Shown: in pieces, positions 44,621 through 52,049 of the stretch
Position numbering within the stretch: the stretch's first letter is position 1
Layout of the letters: each line of letters begins with the position of its first letter
Origin: an uncultured Ardenticatenia bacterium
Lineage (GTDB): Bacteria; Chloroflexota; Anaerolineae; 4572-78; NAK82
NCBI GenBank assembly: GCA_937127125.1
Contig: CAKZLO010000075.1
Location: 1-64,000, forward strand
Direction of reading: 5' to 3'
DNA length: 64,000 nucleotides
Translations under genes and position numbers: made by a program
Notes under the pieces: model-generated
Told to the model about the DNA's origin: nothing
Database searches by the model: none
What the model saw: only the letters and a program-made list of their open reading frames with translations

Positions 44621-45343
44621 CTATTGTAAAATAGCATCCGCGCTCGCGGGCTGCATACGACGGGTACAAGTATCCTCCCTGTAGTCGGACTCGTCAAGCT
44701 GGGCAAAGTGGTCGATTTTCTCCATTACAGCGCGCACTGGCGCAAAGGAACGACGGTGGATTGCAGTAACGCCACGTTGCGCCAGCGCGTGGCGATGGGC
44801 AGACGTGCCATAACCCTTGTGGGCCGCAAACCCATAGCCAGGGTAACGATGTTCCAGCAGAATCATCTGTTGGTCACGTGTCACTTTGGCAATGATTGAA
44901 GCTGCTGCGACGCACAGATGGTGTGTGTCTGCATGCGGCGCAGCAAATTGTGGCAAATCGACTTGTGGTAGCTGCAGGTGATCTAACACCAATGCGTCGG
45001 GTTTAATGTGCAAACGTTGCAGCGCTTGCAGCATAGCACGGCGGGTCGCGGGCAAAATGCCCTCGCGGTCGATCACAGCGGGTGCGCTGATGCCCACTCC
45101 CACAGCTAGCGCGATAGAACGAATACGCTCTGCCAGCTTAATACGTGCGTCCGAAGCAAGCTGTTTGGAGTCGCACACACCCTCTAGCAGTGTGCACAGA
45201 TCACTGCGCTCTAGTGGCAATATCACTGCTGCTGCCACTACCGGACCGGCCCACGCGCCACGCCCAGCTTCGTCAAGTCCGGCAATAAAGCGGTAGCCCT
45301 GCGCGCGCAGGGCTAACTCAAGCTCAAGGGTAGCAGTGTGCAC
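44621..45343 (-). CDS. rnhB: Ribonuclease HII
   Basis: A 240-residue enzyme removing ribonucleotides from DNA and RNA-DNA hybrids. Seen: GLDEAGRGAWAGPVVAAAVI (catalytic Asp-Glu), DALVLDHL (third Asp), AAASIIAKVTRD (fourth Asp) and the HKGYGTSAHRHAL region that reads the RNA-DNA junction. The C-terminal 25 residues are extra. The rplS-rnhB order is common in bacteria; the spacing here is 26 bp. Confidence 0.95.
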   Translation of the reverse strand: MHTATLELELALRAQGYRFIAGLDEAGRGAWAGPVVAAAVILPLERSDLCTLLEGVCDSKQLASDARIKLAERIRSIALAVGVGISAPAVIDREGILPATRRAMLQALQRLHIKPDALVLDHLQLPQVDLPQFAAPHADTHHLCVAAASIIAKVTRDQQMILLEHRYPGYGFAAHKGYGTSAHRHALAQRGVTAIHRRSFAPVRAVMEKIDHFAQLDESDYREDTCTRRMQPASADAILQ

Positions 45344-45369
45344 AGCAGATGCCTCGAAACAGGAGGAGT

Positions 45370-45729
45370 TCAGGCGCGTTCGCGTTCTTCTTTCAATCGC
45401 GCGGACTTGCCGCGCCGGCCCCGTAGGAAGTAGAGTTTGGCACGACGCACTTGCGCGCGTGACACCACTTCGATCTTCTCCACGCGTGGCGAATGCAACG
45501 GAAACGTGCGCTCGACGCCTATACCATGAGAGGCAACGCGACGCACAGTGAAAGTGCGTGCGGCACCACTGCCTTGCTGGCGAATGACAATGCCTTGGAA
45601 GACCTGTAGCCGTTCACGGTCACCTTCCACGATGCGCGTGTGCACTCTTACTGTGTCACCCGTCCTCAGTCGGGGAACTTCCTCTTTTACATGCTCAATC
45701 GAACGGATCAAATCGCTTACGTTTGTCAT
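45370..45729 (-). CDS. rplS: Large-subunit ribosomal protein L19
   Basis: 119 residues from ATG 45729, the usual family length. Seen: [45 protein letters not shown] and [21 protein letters not shown], the full L19 signature. The frame is open a further 85 codons upstream, but that part is not L19-like. It lies at the 30S-50S interface. First gene of a unit with rnhB and the ferredoxin. Confidence 0.96.
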   Translation of the reverse strand: MTNVSDLIRSIEHVKEEVPRLRTGDTVRVHTRIVEGDRERLQVFQGIVIRQQGSGAARTFTVRRVASHGIGVERTFPLHSPRVEKIEVVSRAQVRRAKLYFLRGRRGKSARLKEERERA

Positions 45730-46070
45730 TGGGGACCTAGATCCTGAGAACAAGAAAGATTGCGCTAAAACACCTGTACATAGATAGCTGGTTAAATACC
45801 AACAACAGCTCATAATACCACGCATGGATTGTTTGAGCAAATCTAACGCTAGCTCACAAATGCAGCATCGAATAGTCGGGTGTCCCGAACTCATTGGCCG
45901 ATCCTTCTTAACGAAGTTTCGCCGTACTGGTTTGTCCTCTGACTTACCGTCCCCGAGACACCCTTGATAGATTTCTTGACACACGCTGCAAATGCGCGTA
46001 TTCTTGCTCTGAATGTATCAGTTCACTTGATCTCAGTCCCGCGATATCCTGGTCTTCTGGAGAGAAGTTG
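45730..46070. other. 341-bp divergent intergenic region
   Basis: Separates rplS (-) from the serine-palmitoyltransferase-like gene (+). Apart from the plus-strand promoter at 45976-46004 I see nothing definite. The upstream extension of the rplS frame is without RBS or homology. Confidence 0.6.
45976..46004 (+). promoter_or_regulatory. Consensus promoter for the SPT-like gene
   Basis: TTGACA (45976-45981), 17 bp, TATTCT (45999-46004), about 67 bp before the start codon. Confidence 0.7.
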
Positions 46071-47252
46071 ATGGATATATTTGAGAAAACCAAGGGATTC
46101 ACGCGTGCCAAGCAGGCTATGCGTGGTGGCTATTACCCTTATTTCCGTGCTCTTGATCACACCGAAGGCACTACGGTAACCGTGGAAGGCAAAACACTGA
46201 TTATGGTTGGCTCTAACAACTATGTCGGGCTGACCACCCATCCACGTGTGCGTCAGGCAGCCATTGAGGCGGTCGAGAAGTATGGCACTGGTTGTACGGG
46301 TTCACGTTTCCTGAACGGTACCCTGAAGTTGCATCAGGAGCTCGATCGCCGCTTGGCTGAGTACATTGGCAAACCGGCGGCGCTGTGCTTCAGTACTGGT
46401 TATCAGACAAATCTGGGTACTATCTCTGCTCTAGTTGGCCGCCGGGATGTCGCCGTGGTGGACAAAGAAGACCATGCAAGCATTGTGGACGGCTGCCGCT
46501 TTTCTATGGGCACCATCAAGCGCTTCCGCCACAACGATATGGATCACCTCAAGTATGTTCTGGAGAGCGTGAAAGACGCTGATGGCATTCTGGTGATTGT
46601 GGACGGAGTCTACAGCATGGAGGGCGACATCGCGCCCTTACCCCAAATCGTGGAGCTATGCAAGCGCTATGGGGCTCGGCTGATGGTGGATGATGCCCAC
46701 GCATTAGGCGTGTTGGGCGGTGGGCACGGCACGGCAGCGCACTTTGGTCTGGTGGACGAGGTGGACCTTATTATGGGTACTTTCAGCAAGTCGTTCGCCT
46801 CTATCGGTGGAGTGATCGCCGGCGACGAGGACGTGATCCACTACATTCAGCACCATGCACGGCCTATGATCTTTAGTGCGAGTATGGCGCCGCCCAATGT
46901 GGCGACAGTGTTAGCTTGCTTGGACGTATTAGAAAGTGAACCTCAGTGGATCGAACGTTTGTGGGAAAACACGCGGTATATGCATGCCGGGTTCAGGCGT
47001 CTGGGCTTCAACACGGGTAATAGCCAGACGCCTATTATCCCCATCATTATCGGCGACGATTTCCGCACGGTTGGCTTGTGGATGGGTCTATGGGAAGAAG
47101 GTGTTTATACCAACCCGGTGGTTGAGCCAGCGGTTTCTCCGGGCGGGCAGCGCCTGCGCACCAGTTACATGGCCACTCATACGCGCGAGCAGCTGGACAA
47201 AGTGCTGCATGCATTTGAGGTGGTTGGCAAGCGCACAGGAATTATCTCCTAG
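46071..47252 (+). CDS. Alpha-oxoamine synthase, serine palmitoyltransferase-like
   Basis: A 393-residue PLP enzyme that joins an acyl-CoA and an amino acid with loss of CO2. Seen: SNNYVGLTTHPRVRQAAIEA, KYGTGCTGSRFLNGTLKLH, CFSTGYQTNLGTISALVG, DKEDHASIVDGCRFS, VDDAHALGVLGGGHGT and the PLP lysine in GTFSKSFASIGG. The GTGCTGSRFLNGTLxLH pattern is closer to bacterial serine palmitoyltransferase and 2-amino-3-ketobutyrate ligase than to BioF. ATG 46071 follows GGAG. If it is an SPT, it starts sphingolipid synthesis; no other sphingolipid gene is in the window. It is alone in its orientation with its own promoter. Confidence 0.85.
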   Translation: MDIFEKTKGFTRAKQAMRGGYYPYFRALDHTEGTTVTVEGKTLIMVGSNNYVGLTTHPRVRQAAIEAVEKYGTGCTGSRFLNGTLKLHQELDRRLAEYIGKPAALCFSTGYQTNLGTISALVGRRDVAVVDKEDHASIVDGCRFSMGTIKRFRHNDMDHLKYVLESVKDADGILVIVDGVYSMEGDIAPLPQIVELCKRYGARLMVDDAHALGVLGGGHGTAAHFGLVDEVDLIMGTFSKSFASIGGVIAGDEDVIHYIQHHARPMIFSASMAPPNVATVLACLDVLESEPQWIERLWENTRYMHAGFRRLGFNTGNSQTPIIPIIIGDDFRTVGLWMGLWEEGVYTNPVVEPAVSPGGQRLRTSYMATHTREQLDKVLHAFEVVGKRTGIIS

Positions 47253-47267
47253 ACGGTGAATATGCGA

Positions 47268-48044
47268 TCAGGTGGTTGCGCCATCGCGCGCAACCAATGC
47301 TGCCCCAAGCGCACCAACAATCTGTGGTTCTTCCGGTACGATGAGGGGGTGACCCAGTGCCTCTTCCAGGGCGCGTACCACGCCACAGTTGCGCGCTACG
47401 CCACCTGCGAACATTACGGGCGGCTCTACCCCTACACGAGCGGCCATGGCAGCGACACGACGTGCGATCGAGCGGCAAATTCCTGCGACGATCTCTTCAC
47501 GGGTTGCGCCCTCTGCTACCAGTGTCACCACTTCAGATTCGGCAAAAACGGTGCATGTGCTGGAGATCTCTGCTGCCTGCTTAGCACGCAATGCCCAGTC
47601 ACCCATCTCAGGCAACGAGAGCTGCAGAGCACGTGCGATGACCTCCAGGAAACGCCCTGTGCCGGCGGCGCATTTATCGTTCATTGCGAAGTCCAGTGGT
47701 CTGCCGCCTGCCCCTACAGCTACCACCTTGGAATCTTGTCCTCCGATGTCGATCACTGTCTGAACCTGAGGGTGCAGAAAATAGGCACCGCGCGCGTAAC
47801 AGGTTATTTCAGTCACCTGTTGGTGGGCAAAATCGACCGCCACTCGCCCGTAGCCGGTCGCTACAATGCGTTGCAACTGAGTGCGCTCGATACCCGAGTG
47901 GCTTAGTGCCAGGTCTAAAGCCTCTTCAGCGGCGCGTCGACTGCTGTAGCCGGTGTCCACAATAGACCATCCTACAATGCGTTCGTCTTCCAAAATGAGC
48001 GCTTCACCTGAGGTGGAACCAATATCTATACCTGCCACATACAT
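47268..48044 (-). CDS. 2-hydroxyacyl-CoA dehydratase activase (HgdC/BadF-type ATPase)
   Basis: A 258-residue ASKHA-fold ATPase: VAGIDIGSTSGEALIL (phosphate 1), VIDIGGQDSKVV (phosphate 2), DKCAAGTGRFLEVIA and STCTVFAESEVVTL with the two Cys that share one [4Fe-4S] across the dimer, and FAGGVARNCGVVRALEE. It drives one electron into the dehydratase at the cost of ATP. Last of the long minus-strand run, 66 bp after the two HgdB-like genes, which are its expected partners. Confidence 0.92.
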   Translation of the reverse strand: MYVAGIDIGSTSGEALILEDERIVGWSIVDTGYSSRRAAEEALDLALSHSGIERTQLQRIVATGYGRVAVDFAHQQVTEITCYARGAYFLHPQVQTVIDIGGQDSKVVAVGAGGRPLDFAMNDKCAAGTGRFLEVIARALQLSLPEMGDWALRAKQAAEISSTCTVFAESEVVTLVAEGATREEIVAGICRSIARRVAAMAARVGVEPPVMFAGGVARNCGVVRALEEALGHPLIVPEEPQIVGALGAALVARDGATT

Positions 48045-48110
48045 AAAGTGATAAGACCTCCATCGCCTAGCATTAGCTTGATACTGCCAAGATGCTCAGT
48101 TAGCGAGTAT

Positions 48111-49358
48111 CTACAACAGCATCTCTATGAAAGCTTCGAGGCGCGTGTGCAACGGGCCTAGTTGTAAATTACTCGGGTCGATACAATCCCCATCCAGAAT
48201 GAGCAAAGGGACTCCTTCTTGACGCAGGCGTGCCCGCAATACATGCAAGGCGCCTGCCGATTGACGACAACCCCAATGACTGAAGTGAATAGCTCCTTGG
48301 CAATGATACCGTTGAATGAGACGTAACGCCATCTCTGCACGCCGTTGTATGGGACCATTAAAGAAAAGAGAGACCATCTTTCGCGCCAGGGAGCGTAACG
48401 GATCACGTTCATCCAGCTCGTCCCACCAGATGGTACTAACCTCCTCCCAAGCAACAACGCCACCTAAATCATCTTCCAGGTGGGACAGCAGCTCACTCTC
48501 GAAGTAGGGCATCAAGTGCATCCAATAGAGACGCACTCTTTGGAGGGTTTGCTCAGGTTGGCTGCTGGTAATGCGCTGACGTGTATAGTCACGCAACGTT
48601 TGATAATAGCGGATGCCACTCGGATGGCCAAACATCGCTGTGAGCATTCCTAGCTGGTCCCGCATGCCCGATCCACGCAGAGGGGCTGGCTGCGCTTCGC
48701 GTAACATAGCAACCTCTAACGCCAGCGTGCGTGCCTTGTTGGACAGATGTAGTGCATGGCGTAAACGATCCAGATCAAAGACAATACCCAGCGTCTCACA
48801 CCAGTGTTCGATCAACCGCTGCAGTTGAGCTGTCGAATAATCCACTGCTTCTTTGTTTTCGCGCTGAGGCACGTCGAGTAGGAAGAAAGGCTTCCCTTCA
48901 GCATGTGCGAAGTTGCTCAGCATCTGGCTGGCCAGATCGCATGTGTGGGACGTGGCGACAACAGCATCCATACGCGGAAACAGTCGGCTGACGCGCAGAC
49001 CTGCAGCGCTGCGATGCACCGTGCACAAGTCAACCGGATAGCCTAGTGCAGCTGCTTGTGACACACCCAATGCACTCAATCCCATCGAGGCAGCCAGCCC
49101 GGCCCACGTCTCGGGGAAAAAAGGCACGATCCCCAACCCCCAGAAAAGTTCACTTGGGACGAAAATATTGCTCCATACAACTGGTCGTGTGCGTGAGGCG
49201 TAAGCTGCACGTGCCATCTCCAGGAAGAAATCCGCGGAAACATGGTGATGCGGCTTCTGAGGACGCCCGGCAAGCAGAGCTTGGACAAGCCGAAGACCAA
49301 GTGGAGAACGCAGCAGCCAGCTTAGTAGTCGAATCCGCACGTCTTTCGGGTCATTCAT
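48111..49358 (-). CDS. 2-hydroxyacyl-CoA dehydratase (HgdB/FldB family) subunit 1
   Basis: A 415-residue HGD-D family protein. Three Cys lie where the family binds its [4Fe-4S] cluster: YPVDLCTVHRSA, VATSHTCDLASQML and HFSHWGCRQSAGAL. The C-terminal LLILDGDCIDPSNLQ is also typical. The start overlaps the stop of the next subunit gene by ATGA. With an activase it should remove water from an (R)-2-hydroxyacyl-CoA or reduce a related CoA ester. The substrate is unknown. Confidence 0.85.
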   Translation of the reverse strand: MNDPKDVRIRLLSWLLRSPLGLRLVQALLAGRPQKPHHHVSADFFLEMARAAYASRTRPVVWSNIFVPSELFWGLGIVPFFPETWAGLAASMGLSALGVSQAAALGYPVDLCTVHRSAAGLRVSRLFPRMDAVVATSHTCDLASQMLSNFAHAEGKPFFLLDVPQRENKEAVDYSTAQLQRLIEHWCETLGIVFDLDRLRHALHLSNKARTLALEVAMLREAQPAPLRGSGMRDQLGMLTAMFGHPSGIRYYQTLRDYTRQRITSSQPEQTLQRVRLYWMHLMPYFESELLSHLEDDLGGVVAWEEVSTIWWDELDERDPLRSLARKMVSLFFNGPIQRRAEMALRLIQRYHCQGAIHFSHWGCRQSAGALHVLRARLRQEGVPLLILDGDCIDPSNLQLGPLHTRLEAFIEMLL

Positions 49359-50440
49359 TTGTGGCGTATCATCTCCAAGAAGGCCTCGATGCGCGTGCGA
49401 TGTTGACCGCTGAGCACCTCGTCCTCTAGTTCTAACAAGAGAACTGGGATCCCAACCCGCTCCATCTCGGCCTGGAGCAGCGGATATTCTGCCAGCGGAA
49501 GATCACAGAATTTGCTATAGGCGCAGATAACAGCGTGCGCACCGCGGTCGCGTGCTAGCTGAGCGAGGTAGTCAAGCCGTCGCCGGATGGCACGGGTGCG
49601 TGGCGCAGGTGGTTTGGTAAGGTGAGCTTCAGCCAAAGAGGCAAGGAGGTCTTCGAGTGTCTCACCTTTCTCGGGGACTTGTTGTGCTACGGATAGTTCG
49701 TCTAGGTCGGAGACTTCAGTGACTACACGTGCGCCGGTAGATTCTATTTGACGCACGACACTCGTGGGAGTTGCCAGTTCCGCGATTAGCAGGAGGCGCG
49801 TTCCCGCATCAGTTGCTTTGTTCACCTGCACTTCACTGGGCATTGACGCCGACATGGCATTTACTTGGTGTTGCAGTGCCTCGTTTGCGCGCTGTGGGTG
49901 TTCGGTGAGCGCCAATCGGCGCAGATTGCGGTAAAGTAGGGTGGGCAGGTTACCACGCAACCAGCTAGCTTTAAGCGACTCTAACAGGTGGCGCTGCTCG
50001 TTATACACAGCGATCGCGGAGCGCAAGTGTCCAACGGTTAACTTATTGCCGGTATGTGATTCTATCTCTCTCGACAGGTCAGCCAGCAAGCTGGCAAAAC
50101 GCCTGATTGCCAGGCTGTCATTTGTACGTGGCACCTCCAGGTAGCCCCATATCGGCACTGGTACATATTCTGCCCAGACATCCCGTAGGCGGCGGGACGA
50201 GTCATCATCGTCCGTAAAGATCACAGCTTGTATTCTGGGTCTTTCTTCCTCCAGAAAGCTGGCCAGCAGGTTGCGAGTCAGGGCACAAAAGTTGCGCGGC
50301 AAGTACATCTCAGCTAAAGTGGGCTTGGTGGCAGTGGGGAAGACACGCACGGGCACGCAGCCCAGCGCGAAAAGGAGCTCGCGTGGCACAAAGGAGCTGA
50401 ACAGGCCAACGGTCGGCCCATTGTCGGTATATGCCTTCAT
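49355..50440 (-). CDS. 2-hydroxyacyl-CoA dehydratase (HgdB/FldB family) subunit 2
   Basis: A 361-residue HGD-D protein, paralogous to its neighbour. FVPRELLFALGCVPVRVF and YLPRNFCALTRNLL give the first cluster Cys, and AYSKFCDLPLAEYPLL the third. The middle position, usually Asn-Ser-Cys-Asp, reads FTDDDDSSRRL, so one cluster ligand is missing. The ATG at 50440 overlaps the stop of the lipoprotein gene by ATGA, which fixes this start against a longer frame from 50479. It could form the partner subunit or a modified electron-transfer site. Confidence 0.85.
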   Translation of the reverse strand: MKAYTDNGPTVGLFSSFVPRELLFALGCVPVRVFPTATKPTLAEMYLPRNFCALTRNLLASFLEEERPRIQAVIFTDDDDSSRRLRDVWAEYVPVPIWGYLEVPRTNDSLAIRRFASLLADLSREIESHTGNKLTVGHLRSAIAVYNEQRHLLESLKASWLRGNLPTLLYRNLRRLALTEHPQRANEALQHQVNAMSASMPSEVQVNKATDAGTRLLLIAELATPTSVVRQIESTGARVVTEVSDLDELSVAQQVPEKGETLEDLLASLAEAHLTKPPAPRTRAIRRRLDYLAQLARDRGAHAVICAYSKFCDLPLAEYPLLQAEMERVGIPVLLLELEDEVLSGQHRTRIEAFLEMIRHK

Positions 50441-51897
50441 GGTAGGGAGATTTTGCCCTCCTGCTGTCCTCTTGGCCAACGTCGCACCTCGTGGAGCCGT
50501 GGACGTCGCTTCAGCGTCTCCACAACTGGCTCCTGATCGCCTTCGCGATCATGATACCAGGCGTTGACCTCCCAGTTTGGCTCGTTATACTCAAGTGCAC
50601 GTTGGGCCAAGAGCCATGTCATCGTCGCGAAATAATAGTCAGGCGCTGCGTCCAACATATAGTTGGCCTGTCGCAGTGTCCATTCAGCCACCGTTTGTCC
50701 ATCGACCACAGGGTAACGCGGGTCCTCTCCCGAACCCTTGGTAGCGCCCCCTTCTGTGGAGATCAACGGGATGGTGAACCCGAACAGTTCGTAGAATTGG
50801 TCGTGCCAAGCGATAAAGTGTAGAAAGCAAGTAGAGTCGTCGGCCAGGTTGTCCCCCACGTAGTAGCCGCCAGGCTCGCGTGCTGTGGCGCGCGCGTGGT
50901 TGATCTTGGCCACTTGCTCTGGGGTCAGCTGGTGTCGTTCAATCTCAGCTTGGGTTAATGGACGACTTGTGAGGTTTACTTCGTCAAACGGGTAGTCGGG
51001 TGGATGATTAATATTGTAATTATGAATAGGTGCCCAGGAAAAGTAGAGAGTCTCGGTATTGCCCTGGTTGCGCAGGGCATCGAAGAACAGGTAGAAAAAG
51101 TCCTGTCGCCAGTTCACCCTCTTCTTGGAAGGAGCAAACATAGAAGGCAAGCTGGGATAACCGCCCGCCTGATAGATCACGCGAGCAGCCTCCGCCCATA
51201 TGTAGGCTAGATATTCTGGCTGAGGTATTCCGCCTTTTTGACACCAACCACCTGGCTTGCCTGGCAGGTTAGGCTCATTGTACAGTTCGTAGTAGTATAC
51301 CCCTTTCGCCACATAATGGCGCACCAGGGCCTCCAGCTGTGTTGCGTCAAACGGTTCATTACAGCGCTGGTAAAGGCGCAGCACAGGCATTATACCGCGG
51401 CTGACCATCTCCTCAATCGTGTGGTCGTATGCGCGGCCACGTACACCGTCGTTGAGCAGTTTTACCCAGCGAATGTTCATACGCGTTAACTCTGAGACGA
51501 AGTAGCTAGTCGCCTCGATGGATTGGGCGTGTAGGTGTGTGCTCCAGTGTATGCCCAGCCCGTTGTCCTGAGGTGGACGCGGGAAGGCACTCAGTGGTAA
51601 TGGCGCTTGAGGCAGAGGACGTCCGAGTGGCTTTGTTACCTGGGTCAACGGGGTAGAAGTAGGGGACAGATCTGGTGGAGTGAGAGTGCTATCCAGCATC
51701 ACAGGTGTCGTGCCGGCCGCTGCAATCTGAGAAAGCTTGGTGTAAGGGGTAGGTAATGATGTGGAGACGAATTGGTCTGGATGAAGAGACTCGGGTGTAA
51801 GAGCATTGCAACCCATCAAAGTAGCAACCACCAACCCGATCAGAAACATTGTTGTCTCGAGGTTGGTGCGCTGTCCTTGCCTGGGCATTGTGCGCAT
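50437..51897 (-). CDS. Lipoprotein with a glycoside-hydrolase-like (beta/alpha)8 domain
   Basis: About 486 residues from ATG 51897. Lipoprotein signal FLIGLVVATLMGCNAL (lipobox LMGC), a Thr/Pro linker to about 115, then a catalytic-type barrel. Seen: NGLGIHWSTHLHAQSIEATS, NIRWVKLLNDGVRG, PVLRLYQRCN, YYYELYNEPNLPGKPGGW whose Asn-Glu-Pro is the acid/base motif of clan GH-A, and ISTEGGATKGSGEDP with a candidate nucleophile Glu. Family not identified. It probably acts on glycans at the outer membrane face. It is translationally coupled to cytoplasmic HgdB-like genes, an odd pairing. Confidence 0.75.
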   Translation of the reverse strand: MRTMPRQGQRTNLETTMFLIGLVVATLMGCNALTPESLHPDQFVSTSLPTPYTKLSQIAAAGTTPVMLDSTLTPPDLSPTSTPLTQVTKPLGRPLPQAPLPLSAFPRPPQDNGLGIHWSTHLHAQSIEATSYFVSELTRMNIRWVKLLNDGVRGRAYDHTIEEMVSRGIMPVLRLYQRCNEPFDATQLEALVRHYVAKGVYYYELYNEPNLPGKPGGWCQKGGIPQPEYLAYIWAEAARVIYQAGGYPSLPSMFAPSKKRVNWRQDFFYLFFDALRNQGNTETLYFSWAPIHNYNINHPPDYPFDEVNLTSRPLTQAEIERHQLTPEQVAKINHARATAREPGGYYVGDNLADDSTCFLHFIAWHDQFYELFGFTIPLISTEGGATKGSGEDPRYPVVDGQTVAEWTLRQANYMLDAAPDYYFATMTWLLAQRALEYNEPNWEVNAWYHDREGDQEPVVETLKRRPRLHEVRRWPRGQQEGKISLP

Positions 51898-52049
51898 ATT
51901 GCTACCATAACCTGTGCCGTAATGCAAGCGTCTCGGTCGTTCCAGCTTGCCGATTAGCCCGATCTCACCGTGTGCAAAAGGTGTCGGGAACATGTGCCTC
52001 CGAGATACCATAGGGCTTGATCGGTCAGTTGAGGGATTGTCTCGCGTTC

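Noticed and set aside
45730-45984. N-terminal 85-residue extension of ribosomal protein L19
   Set aside because: L19 is about 115-120 residues and the homology starts exactly at ATG 45729; the extension is Cys-rich and unlike ribosomal proteins.
46071-47252. BioF (8-amino-7-oxononanoate synthase) as the name of this enzyme
   Set aside because: The GSRFLNGTL-type motif favours the SPT/KBL side and no biotin gene is near.
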